Assembly: GCF_011299555.1 (NCBI RefSeq)
Contig: NZ_CP049857.1
Coordinates: 930,001 to 994,000 of the forward strand
DNA: 64,000 bases
Direction of reading: 5' to 3'
Source of the DNA: Dysgonomonas sp. HDW5A
GTDB lineage: Bacteria; Bacteroidota; Bacteroidia; Bacteroidales; Dysgonomonadaceae
Shown here: piece by piece, positions 18,759 through 27,049 of the stretch
Numbering within the stretch: the stretch's first letter is position 1
How the letters are laid out: every line of letters begins with the position of its first letter
The notes under the pieces: model-generated
Told to the model about the DNA's origin: nothing
Seen by the model: the letters and a program-made list of their open reading frames with translations, nothing else
Databases searched by the model: none
Translations under genes and position numbers: made by a program

Positions 18759-20888
18759 TTATCTTGTAATGCTTAGTTCTTCGATTAAGCGTGGACAGTT
18801 CATAATCTTGTCGATAGTGTAAAGTACATAACGAATGTCGACACTAATGGTACGTTGCAATTGTGGTTCAAAAACAATATCACCGCTCAATGCCTCCCAA
18901 TTACCATCGAATGCTAGACCGATCAATTCTGCTTTACCGTTAAATACAGGACTTCCCGAATTACCTCCGGTAATATCATTATTAGAAAGGAATCCCACAT
19001 GCATAGTTCCGTCAGCGTCAGCATACTGACCCCACTTCTCTGCACGAAGATTATCTAATATATAACCCTGTACTGCAAATTCAGGATCGTTTGGATTTTC
19101 TTTTTCCAGAATACCTTTACTGGTTGAGTAATAATCATACTCAATAGCATCAGCAGGACTATAACCGCCTACCGAACCGTAGCTAAGACGTTGAGTAAAA
19201 TTGGCATCAGGAGAGAAAGCTTTATCAGGTTGCATTTCCATCAAAGCAGCCATGTATTTACGAGCATTCTTATCTATTATCGGATAGATTGGCGACAAAT
19301 CATCGACCAATTTCAGACGACCGTCCGCTACCGATTTTGCTAAAATCATTGCCGGATCTTTATCTAAAGCCTTTAAGCCTCCTTCACTTATAGTAGAAGC
19401 CAGATCATCTATGTTTGTAAACTTCGTGTTTTTGTAAACCCACTCGGCATATTTGTCATAGTCGCCTTTAAATTTCTTATCAATAGTCTGATAAATACTT
19501 GGCAGATATTCAACAGGTACTCTTTCTCTGTAAAGTTCAAGCAAAGCAGGCATCAACTGTTTGTCAAGTTCGGGCACATAGTCTTTGTAAGTATCAGTCA
19601 GTTTTGCTCTTACAAACGCCATCAACTCTTCTTTATCTGCAATATTAGCATTATTTACAGTATTGGCTAAACGGATAATTTCTATTCCATTATTAAATGT
19701 TTCGCCAAAATATGTTCCTATTTTCACCGACTCCATAGAGTTCGTATAAGCTGATTGAAGGCTAGGTAAAACATCTGCATATTTTTCGGTAGATGCAGGA
19801 GTGCTTAATATCCAGTCTGCCAATTGAGATTCCAAAGCTTGTTTTTCTTCTACCACATTCAGTTTCTTTAATGCAGCATTCATACCCATTGCATTTTTCC
19901 AATAATTGGAGCTTCTGCTGAATTTCACCGAATACTTGATACGCACTGCATCATCGGCATTCATCGCTTTTCTCCAGATATCTTGTTTCACGGTACGAAC
20001 CTCAATACGGGGAATGTTTTCAGATTCCATCATTTGAGTAATTCCCCAAGAAGACAAATAACGCTCCGTACTTCCCGGATAACCGATAGTCATTGCATAA
20101 TCTTTATCCTGATATCCTTTCAACGAAACCGGAACCGAGTATTTAGGCTGGTAAGGAACATTATCAGCACTGTAATGTGCAGCTTGGTTATCTTTATTGG
20201 CATATACTCTGAATACCGAGAAATCGCCTGTATGACGTGGCCATTGCCAGTTATCGGCATCGCCTCCGAATTTACCGATTGACGACGGTGGAGCAAAAAC
20301 CATTCTCACATCTTTAAACACCTCATACACCACTAAATAAAACTTATTCCCTGTATAGAAAGGAACTATACGTGCATTCAAGAACTCATTATTCTTGTAT
20401 TGGCTCAAAATTTGAGTAGATAATGAATCAATGATATGATTTCTACCCTCTTCCGAAGTAGCATCGGTTACACCTACAGTTACCTGATCGGTAACATCTT
20501 CGGTTTTTTGAAGGAAAGATACAGTCAAGCCTTCAGTATATAATTCTTCTGGTTTCGACTGGCTTACAAATCCATCTTTCAGATAGTCGTGTTCTACCGA
20601 GCTGTGTTTTTGGATAGCATCGTATCCGCAATGGTGATTCGTAAAAATCAACCCTTCCTGAGATACGGCTACACCTGTACAACCACCTCCGAATATAACT
20701 ACTGCATCTTTTAACGATGCATTTTTTTCACTATAAATACTATCAATAGGAAATGTAAATCCCAGCTCTTTCATACGAGCTGCACTTTGTCTGTTTAGCT
20801 CTTTCAACAGCCACATACCCTCATCTGCCTGAACAGAGGACAGCGAGAGTAAAACGCCTAGCAATAAAAAGATTTTCTTCATTTTCAT
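18759..20888 (-). CDS. dpp7: S46 family dipeptidyl-peptidase, DPP7 type
   Basis: A periplasmic/exported serine peptidase of 709 residues that removes N-terminal dipeptides, feeding amino-acid metabolism in asaccharolytic Bacteroidetes. The signal peptide is residues 1-21 (ends SVQADE). The chymotrypsin-like triad is visible: TNHHC with His86, an Asp in the FGGDADNWQWPRHTGDF region, and GNSGSP with Ser644. The residue 18 after the serine is Gly662 in AFDGNWEALSGD; Gly at this site defines the hydrophobic-preferring DPP7 group, whereas Arg defines the Asp/Glu-specific DPP11. It is monocistronic, flanked by a terminator and a 306-bp upstream region. Confidence 0.9.
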   Translation of the reverse strand: MKMKKIFLLLGVLLSLSSVQADEGMWLLKELNRQSAARMKELGFTFPIDSIYSEKNASLKDAVVIFGGGCTGVAVSQEGLIFTNHHCGYDAIQKHSSVEHDYLKDGFVSQSKPEELYTEGLTVSFLQKTEDVTDQVTVGVTDATSEEGRNHIIDSLSTQILSQYKNNEFLNARIVPFYTGNKFYLVVYEVFKDVRMVFAPPSSIGKFGGDADNWQWPRHTGDFSVFRVYANKDNQAAHYSADNVPYQPKYSVPVSLKGYQDKDYAMTIGYPGSTERYLSSWGITQMMESENIPRIEVRTVKQDIWRKAMNADDAVRIKYSVKFSRSSNYWKNAMGMNAALKKLNVVEEKQALESQLADWILSTPASTEKYADVLPSLQSAYTNSMESVKIGTYFGETFNNGIEIIRLANTVNNANIADKEELMAFVRAKLTDTYKDYVPELDKQLMPALLELYRERVPVEYLPSIYQTIDKKFKGDYDKYAEWVYKNTKFTNIDDLASTISEGGLKALDKDPAMILAKSVADGRLKLVDDLSPIYPIIDKNARKYMAALMEMQPDKAFSPDANFTQRLSYGSVGGYSPADAIEYDYYSTSKGILEKENPNDPEFAVQGYILDNLRAEKWGQYADADGTMHVGFLSNNDITGGNSGSPVFNGKAELIGLAFDGNWEALSGDIVFEPQLQRTISVDIRYVLYTIDKIMNCPRLIEELSITR

Positions 20889-20900
20889 TATTTAAATTAA

Positions 20901-20911
20901 GGTCTGAGACC
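20901..20911. repeat. Palindrome-only copy of the dispersed element (GGTCTGAGACC)
   Basis: Perfect 5-bp-arm odd palindrome located 13 bp upstream of the S46 start codon, inside its inferred leader. The following CCATTTGTTA matches the sequence next to a degraded version (AAGGCATGAGCC) upstream of mraZ at about 11970-11989. Confidence 0.55.
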
Positions 20912-20947
20912 CATTTGTTATTTCGAGATACGTACCAAATCAAAAAG

Positions 20948-21090
20948 TGACAATAGATGACAATAAACTCACCACCCGGTTACAAAACTAACATCCGACA
21001 GCCTGGCAGTGTACATTTTTGTCATTTTCACAAACCACTGTAAATCAAACCATAAAACAGAAAAACATTACAAAAATGACAAAAGTGACA
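20948..21090. promoter_or_regulatory. S46 upstream region: TGACA box cluster and -7 element
   Basis: The 306-bp gap 20889-21194 has no gene. It contains TGACA at 20948-20952, 20958-20962, 21077-21081 and 21086-21090, and its complement TGTCA at 21021-21025, the last forming an inverted pair AAAATGACAAAA/TTTTGTCATTTT. Between them, minus-strand TAGTTTTG at 20984-20991 matches the -7 consensus. The clustering suggests an operator set for the S46 gene. Confidence 0.4.
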
Positions 21091-21194
21091 CTTCTTTTTA
21101 TGTTTTATTCTTTCGTCTGTTTATATCTATTTTGTACAACTACTGTACTCGCCTACAGCTTCATGGTATAGATAAATAGCCACAGTAAAAAACA

Positions 21195-22688
21195 TTATTT
21201 TTTCTTTAGCACTTTACCTATAATCGGAATTTCGGACAAAGGCAAGTCACGCTTGATAAGGACAAAAAAGAATATACCGAATAGAACCGTATTAAAGGCT
21301 AAACGTAAGGCTTCGGAGTCGAAGCGTACATAACAACTTATCGCATACAGAACTATAGCCAAACCAAAGTACAAACCGATTGCTTTAAAGTCGTAAGGCA
21401 GAGGTCTGTATTTTCGTTCGAAATAATACGAAAGAAGCATCATCACCAGATTACAGATCAAGGTAGCCCATGCACTTGCCATATATCCGTAAATAGGAAC
21501 AAATATAATATTCAGCACAATGGTAATTACACAACCGGCAATAGAAAATATAGCTCCAAAATAGGTTTTATCGACCATCTTATACCAGAAAGACAGATTG
21601 AAGTAAATTCCAAACAGAATATATCCCATCATGACGATAGAAACCACATCCAATCCCTCATAAAAGTCTTTACCTATAAAATGTTTTATTATATCCATGT
21701 AAAACATAACACCGAGGAAGATAATCAACGAGAAGATAATAAAGAACTTCATCGCCTCAGTATATGCTTTATCATTATTAGCATCCTTATTTTTCGCAAA
21801 AATAAATGGTTCGTAAGCAAAACGGAATGCTTGGGTAAACATCATCATAATGATGGCTACTCGCGAACATGCTCCGTAAATACCCAATTGACGGAAAGCC
21901 TCTGCCTTGTCTTCAAATAAGAAAGGATATATTATCTTATCGACCGTTTGATTCAATATACCTGCTATACCAAGTATCAAGAGAGGAAAGCAATATTTAA
22001 GCATCCTTCTTAATAAATTAGTGTCCACAACATATTTAAAGCCTGTCAACTCGGGAAGTAACAATACAAGTGTTATTGCCGAACCTATCAGATTAGCCAC
22101 AAATACATATCCTTCTTTATAGTGAGGATTGTAAAACCAGTCGATTAACGAAGGATTTGAGGTATAAATTTTAGGACAGATAATCAGAAAGAATATAGTA
22201 AATGCGATGGTTATAAAAATACTCAACAACCGAAGTGTTGCAAATCGAATAGGACGTTTTTTATACCTCAGATAAGCAAACGGAATAGTCATTACGACAT
22301 CTATTCCGACCACCACAGCCATAATTGCAATATAGTCAGTATGCTGCCCATAGTCAAGAAACCCGGAAATTGGAGTCAAAAAGCTAAAGCAAAATCCAAC
22401 AAACAGAATAGAGGTTGCAGTAATTGACAATAAAGTGGTCGAATATACCCGCATAGGGTCATCCTCTCCTTTATTTACAAAACGGAAGAAACCTGTCTCC
22501 ATACCATAAGTAAGAATAACAGCCAACAAAGCCGTATAACTATACACATTGGTCATCACGCCGAACTCTCCGGTGGTCAAAACCCGTGTATAAATTGGTA
22601 CAAGACACCAATTTATGAATTTACCCAAGATACTACTCACACCATAAATGGCGGTATCCTTGGCCAGACTTTTCATCCCTCCTGCCAT
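21195..22688 (-). CDS. Polysaccharide/O-antigen flippase (Wzx-like, MOP superfamily)
   Basis: A polytopic inner-membrane protein with 12-14 hydrophobic segments, of the polysaccharide biosynthesis family that flips undecaprenyl-linked oligosaccharides. The conserved N-terminal region KDTAIYGVSSILGKFINW with VPIYTRVLTTGEFG is typical. I choose the ATG at 22688 (497 residues) because a -7 element (22709-22716) lies just upstream; a longer frame open to 22760 would start upstream of that promoter. It is not in a visible capsule operon. Substrate unknown. Confidence 0.88.
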   Translation of the reverse strand: MAGGMKSLAKDTAIYGVSSILGKFINWCLVPIYTRVLTTGEFGVMTNVYSYTALLAVILTYGMETGFFRFVNKGEDDPMRVYSTTLLSITATSILFVGFCFSFLTPISGFLDYGQHTDYIAIMAVVVGIDVVMTIPFAYLRYKKRPIRFATLRLLSIFITIAFTIFFLIICPKIYTSNPSLIDWFYNPHYKEGYVFVANLIGSAITLVLLLPELTGFKYVVDTNLLRRMLKYCFPLLILGIAGILNQTVDKIIYPFLFEDKAEAFRQLGIYGACSRVAIIMMMFTQAFRFAYEPFIFAKNKDANNDKAYTEAMKFFIIFSLIIFLGVMFYMDIIKHFIGKDFYEGLDVVSIVMMGYILFGIYFNLSFWYKMVDKTYFGAIFSIAGCVITIVLNIIFVPIYGYMASAWATLICNLVMMLLSYYFERKYRPLPYDFKAIGLYFGLAIVLYAISCYVRFDSEALRLAFNTVLFGIFFFVLIKRDLPLSEIPIIGKVLKKK

Positions 22689-22708
22689 ATTTCTGATTTT
22701 TTCGGATG

Positions 22709-22716
22709 CAAAGGTA
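22709..22716 (-). promoter_or_regulatory. Flippase promoter -7 element
   Basis: Minus-strand TACCTTTG is an exact TAnnTTTG match, 20 bp from the chosen flippase start, and supports that start over the upstream one. Confidence 0.6.
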
Positions 22717-22848
22717 ATACAAATCATATGTATATTGTAGTTAATATTAACGAAATACAAGACTTTTTCATGCTCCCGTTATCACGACAACTAATGTGTA
22801 GGCAATTATAAAAATCGAGCTATTAACATCAATTTATGATTTATTAGC

Positions 22849-22856
22849 TAACTTTG
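22849..22856 (+). promoter_or_regulatory. Acyl-CoA synthetase promoter -7 element
   Basis: TAACTTTG matches the consensus exactly. It lies 163 bp before the ATG at 23019, so the transcript would begin at about 22862 with a leader of roughly 155 nt that contains a degenerate dispersed element. The whole 330-bp divergent gap 22689-23018 otherwise contains nothing I recognise. Confidence 0.5.
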
Positions 22857-22859
22857 TAA

Positions 22860-22943
22860 GATCTCAGATATTTTTATTGCATTAGCTTGTAAAACAGTGA
22901 CAGTAAGTTGCCTGAGAACATAGTATTAAATATCAGCTTCTAC
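22860..22943 (+). repeat. Degenerate copy of the dispersed element in the acyl-CoA synthetase leader
   Basis: GATCTCAGATA followed by TTTTTATTGC and ATTAGCTTGT, then at the far end ATTAAATATC and TTCTACTG. Order, spacing and length (84 bp) match the clearer copies, though few blocks are identical. It starts 3 bp after the -7 element. Confidence 0.4.
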
Positions 22944-23018
22944 TGTCATACCACTAAAGCCTGAGAGAACTTTATATATGACATCCGGAAGACCTTACCA
23001 GAAGTAAAAAACATCGAA

Positions 23019-24833
23019 ATGAGTTACTACCATTTAGCCGAATTGGTGCACAAAAGAGCAGCCAAATACAAATCAAGTACAGTTCTTAAGTATAGAGATG
23101 CCAATGAAAAACGTTGGAAAACCATTTCTTGGACCCGTTTTTCTGAATACGTCATGAAAACGGCATGGGCTATGGCTGAGGCAGGAATAGATACTCAGGA
23201 GAATATCGGTATCTACTCTCAAAACATGTATCAATACTTATTCGCCGAATTTGGTGCTTTTGCAAACAGGGCCGTTGTGGTTCCCATATATGCGACAGCA
23301 TCGCCACATCAGGTAGAGTACATTGTTAATGATGCACAAATTCATACTTTATTTGTAGGTGAGCAATTTCAATATAATAATGCATACAAAGTACAGCAGC
23401 AATCTGAAACTTTAAAAAAGCTGGTAATATTCGATCCGAATGTAAAACTTCACCCCGAAGATCATACTTCGGTATATTTCAGCGACTTTATAGCTACGGG
23501 TGAAAACTCCGATGCCGAAGTGAAAGTTACAATCAGAATGAAAACAATCCGCGAAACGGACATTGCCTGTATTATTTACACCTCCGGAACTACAGGTGAA
23601 CCTAAGGGTGTTGTCCTGCTACATTCGTCGTTCCTTGAGGTTTTCAGAATCCACGACGAGAGGTTGCCTCAGCTATCGAACAAAGATGTATCTATGAACT
23701 TCCTTCCTTTGGCACATATCTTCGAAAAAGCATGGACATACTATGCCATACATAAAGGTATGACAATAGCTATCAATACCGATGCCAAGGAAATACAAAA
23801 ATCCATCAAGCAGGTAAAACCTACAGTTATGTGTAGTGTACCTCGATTCTGGGAAAAAGTATATCAGGGAGTTTTCGAAAAGATAGAAAGCTCTAAAGGC
23901 TTAATGAAGTGGCTATATACTGATGCTATTAAGACCGGAAAGAAATATAATCTCGATTATAAAAATAACGACATAAAGCCTCCGATTGGCAATGCCCTGA
24001 AATTCCACTTTTATAATAATACCATATTCCGTGTATTGAAAATGGTAATCGGTATAGAAAAAGGAATATTATTCCCATGTGCAGGCTCTCCATTATCCGA
24101 CGAAATAAATATATTCCTAAAATCGGTAAATATTCCAATCATAATAGGATACGGTCTTACCGAAACTACAGCTACAGTAAGCTTTTACCCTCCCGTACAC
24201 TTTAAAATTCATTCGGTAGGCTCGGTAATGCCCGGCTTGGAAGTAAGAATAGACCCATCAAATGACGAGATATTAGTCAAGGGTCGCACTATAATGAAAG
24301 AGTACTACAAGAAACCCGAAGAGACGGCTAAAGTATTTACCGAAGACGGCTTCTTCAGAACAGGAGATTCCGGCAAGCTATTAGATGGTAATGTGATTGT
24401 ACTTACCGAGAGAATTAAAGACTTATTCAAAACCTCTAACGGGAAATACATTGCTCCGCAAGCTATAGAGACTATCATTGCAAATGATAAGTTTATAGAT
24501 ATGATTGCCGTTATTGGCGATGAAGTGAAATTTGTAAGTGCATTGATCGTCCCTAACTATGATGCCATCATCAAATGGGCTGAAGAGAATCAGATACCCT
24601 ACAATAAGACGGAAGATTTACTCCAAAACAAGGATGTTAACTCTATGATATCAGGACGTATAGAAATGCGTCAGGCTGATTTAGCTCCTTATGAAAAAGT
24701 AAAACGTTTTACTCTTTTACCGGAACCATTCACTATGGAATCGGGAGAACTTACCAATACATTGAAAATAAAGAGAAAGGTTGTTGTAGAAAGATACAAA
24801 GACCTGATCGAGAAAATGTACGCCGAGCAATAA
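23019..24833 (+). CDS. Long-chain acyl-CoA synthetase (AMP-forming)
   Basis: Activates fatty acids with ATP and CoA. The 604-residue protein has the AMP-binding P-loop IIYTSGTTGEPKG (residues about 186-198), the VPRFWEKVYQG and AHIFEKAWTYYA regions of the FAA1/FadD15 subgroup, the YGLTETTATVSF motif, and the hinge FRTGDSGK followed by ERIKDLFKTSNGKYIAP. The length and motifs match the AMP-dependent synthetases annotated as FAA1-like in Bacteroidetes. Its stop codon is directly abutted by the hemW start. Confidence 0.92.
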   Translation: MSYYHLAELVHKRAAKYKSSTVLKYRDANEKRWKTISWTRFSEYVMKTAWAMAEAGIDTQENIGIYSQNMYQYLFAEFGAFANRAVVVPIYATASPHQVEYIVNDAQIHTLFVGEQFQYNNAYKVQQQSETLKKLVIFDPNVKLHPEDHTSVYFSDFIATGENSDAEVKVTIRMKTIRETDIACIIYTSGTTGEPKGVVLLHSSFLEVFRIHDERLPQLSNKDVSMNFLPLAHIFEKAWTYYAIHKGMTIAINTDAKEIQKSIKQVKPTVMCSVPRFWEKVYQGVFEKIESSKGLMKWLYTDAIKTGKKYNLDYKNNDIKPPIGNALKFHFYNNTIFRVLKMVIGIEKGILFPCAGSPLSDEINIFLKSVNIPIIIGYGLTETTATVSFYPPVHFKIHSVGSVMPGLEVRIDPSNDEILVKGRTIMKEYYKKPEETAKVFTEDGFFRTGDSGKLLDGNVIVLTERIKDLFKTSNGKYIAPQAIETIIANDKFIDMIAVIGDEVKFVSALIVPNYDAIIKWAEENQIPYNKTEDLLQNKDVNSMISGRIEMRQADLAPYEKVKRFTLLPEPFTMESGELTNTLKIKRKVVVERYKDLIEKMYAEQ

Positions 24834-25964
24834 ATGGCAGGTATATATATACATGTTCCCTTCTGTAAAACAAGATGCATATACTGCGACTTTTTTACAA
24901 GAACCGACATGAAGCAAAAGAATCCGTACGTATCATCGATATGTAAAGAATCTGTTCTTCGTGCCGATTACTTGGGTGGAGAAACTATCGAAACTATCTA
25001 CTTTGGAGGAGGAACACCTTCGCAATTAGCAATAGAAGATTTACAGTTAATACTTCGTACGCTTCAAAATACCTTTGAGATAAGCCCACAAGCCGAGATA
25101 ACTCTTGAGGCTAATCCCGACGATCTGAATGCAACCTATATAGGTCAGCTCTTAACATCGGGGTTCAACCGATTAAGCATGGGTGTACAAAGTTTTGATG
25201 ATGCGCAACTAAAGTTTCTAAACAGACGGCATTCTGCCCAAAGAGCAGTGGAGGCTGTAAAACTGGCTCAGGAAGGTGGCTTTAAGAATATAAGCATAGA
25301 CCTTATGTATGGTCTGCCCGAGCTGACAATGGATATATGGAGAGATACGCTTAACCAAGCAATAGAACTGAATATACAGCATATATCGTCTTATCACCTT
25401 ATATATGAAACGGGAACTAAATTGTATCGATTACTGCAAAAAGGAGACGTAAGATCGGCTGATGAGGAATTAAGCCTTGATATGTTTTCTCTATTAATCG
25501 AAAAACTGAAAGAGGCCGGTTTTATTCATTACGAAATATCAAACTTCGCCAAAGACGGACTGGTTTCACGTCACAACAGCTCGTACTGGCTCGACAAAAA
25601 ATATCTGGGATTAGGTCCTTCGGCACATTCTTACAATCAGATAAACAGATGCTGGAACATAGCCTCCATACCCAAATTCATTGAAGGAATAAAGGCTGGC
25701 AAGCCTGATATTGAAGAAGAAATTCTCGATACTCAATCTCGTTACAACGATTTTATTTTGACAGGCATGCGCACCATGTGGGGTATTGATCTTTCTGTTT
25801 TAAAAGAAAAATTCGGACAAGAAATGCTCGATTATTGTGAAGACAATCTTAAAAAGCATTTACAATCAGGCAATGTAATTCTCTCTGACAATCATTATAA
25901 GATAACACCACAAGGAATATTTATTTCTGACAGTATAATGAGTGACCTCATGTATGTCGAATAA
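24834..25964 (+). CDS. hemW: Radical SAM heme chaperone HemW
   Basis: Formerly annotated as oxygen-independent coproporphyrinogen III oxidase; HemW proteins bind and deliver heme. The 376-residue protein carries the radical SAM cluster motif Cys11-X3-Cys15-X2-Cys18 in CKTRCIYCDF, YFGGGTPSQL, EANPDDL and the HNSSYWLDKKYLGLGPSAHS region. HemW lacks the fourth N-terminal cysteine of genuine HemN (CXXXCXXCXC), and here the residue after Cys-X-X-Cys is Asp-Phe, fitting HemW. The ATG immediately follows the acyl-CoA synthetase TAA, so translation is probably coupled. Confidence 0.92.
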   Translation: MAGIYIHVPFCKTRCIYCDFFTRTDMKQKNPYVSSICKESVLRADYLGGETIETIYFGGGTPSQLAIEDLQLILRTLQNTFEISPQAEITLEANPDDLNATYIGQLLTSGFNRLSMGVQSFDDAQLKFLNRRHSAQRAVEAVKLAQEGGFKNISIDLMYGLPELTMDIWRDTLNQAIELNIQHISSYHLIYETGTKLYRLLQKGDVRSADEELSLDMFSLLIEKLKEAGFIHYEISNFAKDGLVSRHNSSYWLDKKYLGLGPSAHSYNQINRCWNIASIPKFIEGIKAGKPDIEEEILDTQSRYNDFILTGMRTMWGIDLSVLKEKFGQEMLDYCEDNLKKHLQSGNVILSDNHYKITPQGIFISDSIMSDLMYVE

Positions 25965-26002
25965 AAAAGCACCTTAGCTGATATCAGCTAAGGTGCTTTT
26001 TT
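25964..26002. terminator. Bidirectional Rho-independent terminator
   Basis: A long perfect hairpin with arms AGCACCTTAGCTGAT and its complement, flanked by A6 and T6. It overlaps the hemW stop codon and serves the convergent outer-membrane protein gene (ends 26020) as well. Confidence 0.9.
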
Positions 26003-26019
26003 ATAGATATCTTTTTGTA

Positions 26020-26850
26020 TCAAAAATCAAAACCAATTTTGAACGTTATAGCGCCTAGATTAACTTTTGACTTCTCCCAACTGTAATCATTTTTAAAAAT
26101 AAACCCATCTACATAATAATTTGTAAACCCTAAAATCAAATTAACACCTCCTCCAGAACGTTGAGCAAATCGTAAACCAAAACCCGAAAATGTATAAACA
26201 CCTCTTAAGCTTTCTTCTCCAAGAGCATATCCAATCTTAAAATCAATCAAATAACCCATCTGTTCATTATTATTAAAATTGAATCTTGGATGTATGAACA
26301 CAGGGTAAGACCCTCCTAACGACTCATAAAAGTAATTGTATCCCGCACCTGCTCCCAAATAAAAGAGATCATTAAACTGGTTACCTACAGAAAAAGACAT
26401 CTCTATTCTATTCAGCTGTGATGATTCTACATTTATAAACTCTCGTGTATTTAATGAAAAACCTAAATCAAAAAAAGCACGAAAGCCTTTATCTAATGCA
26501 TATTGATTATGATTCGTAGGATAATAATCATAATCCGGTTCGGAAGTAACTCTTAAAGGTTTTCTATATGTATTAGAACTCTCCGACTCCTCAACAACAT
26601 TATTCGACACAGCTGGGGGGGTTACCTTTTTATACGCCGGATTCTCTTCAATACTCACAACTTCACTCATAAGATAAGTGTATAACTTACCATCCCCTGA
26701 TTTTATTATTAAAAAATCATTTGGTACTATTTTGGTAATCCTACCACGAATAAAGTTTCCATTCTTGAGATGAACTATTTCAGGTAAATCTTGAGCATTT
26801 ACGAAAATACTTACAAATAAAATTAATGTTAATAAGATTAGTTTATTCAT
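26020..26850 (-). CDS. Predicted outer-membrane beta-barrel protein of unknown function
   Basis: A 276-residue protein starting MNKLILLTLILF with a signal peptide ending VNAQ (residue 19). Residues about 22-65 (VHLKNGNFIRGRI... and IIKSGDGKLYTYLMSEVVSIEE) look like a small beta-rich domain often seen before barrels in Bacteroidetes; residues about 125-276 alternate polar and hydrophobic strands with aromatic ends and finish with Phe (KIGFDF), as in outer-membrane barrels. I reject an in-frame ATG at 26940 because that 30-residue extension crosses the dispersed repeat. Function unknown. Confidence 0.7.
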   Translation of the reverse strand: MNKLILLTLILFVSIFVNAQDLPEIVHLKNGNFIRGRITKIVPNDFLIIKSGDGKLYTYLMSEVVSIEENPAYKKVTPPAVSNNVVEESESSNTYRKPLRVTSEPDYDYYPTNHNQYALDKGFRAFFDLGFSLNTREFINVESSQLNRIEMSFSVGNQFNDLFYLGAGAGYNYFYESLGGSYPVFIHPRFNFNNNEQMGYLIDFKIGYALGEESLRGVYTFSGFGLRFAQRSGGGVNLILGFTNYYVDGFIFKNDYSWEKSKVNLGAITFKIGFDF

Positions 26851-26873
26851 TTTTTTTAGTGTTGTTAGTTTAA

Positions 26874-26963
26874 GGTCGCAGACCTTTTTATTGCTTTGGC
26901 AAGTATTACAGATATAGATTGTTATAACTATAAAATACACCCATAAATTTTATTCTTTACTTA
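26874..26963 (+). repeat. Full copy of the dispersed element, inverted relative to the adjacent gene
   Basis: GGTCGCAGACC (26874-26884), TTTTTATT, GCTTTGGCAAG (26893-26903), central GTTATAA and terminal ATAAATTTTATT plus TTTACTTA: 90 bp. It lies in the gap between the outer-membrane protein gene and prfB but points away from the start codon it sits in front of, so it is not simply a 5' leader. Confidence 0.65.
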
Positions 26964-26991
26964 ATATCCACATAAAACATTACAATTTCAC

Positions 26992-27033
26992 AAGAAAAAG
27001 GTCATCCATAATAATATGAATAACCTTTTTCTT
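26992..27033 (-). terminator. prfB terminator
   Basis: Long hairpin with arms AAGAAAAAGGT and ACCTTTTTCTT extended by ATxAxCAT pairs. The two mismatches are G-U compatible only in the minus-strand RNA, which assigns it to prfB, ending at 27050. Confidence 0.75.
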
Positions 27034-27049
27034 ATATATTATTACAATG

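Noticed and set aside
22689-22760. Longer flippase start at 22760
   Set aside because: It lies upstream of an exact -7 element at 22709-22716, and the family-like sequence begins after the ATG at 22688.
26851-26940. Longer start for the outer-membrane protein gene at 26940
   Set aside because: The extra 30 residues would cross the dispersed repeat, and the ATG at 26850 begins an ordinary signal peptide.
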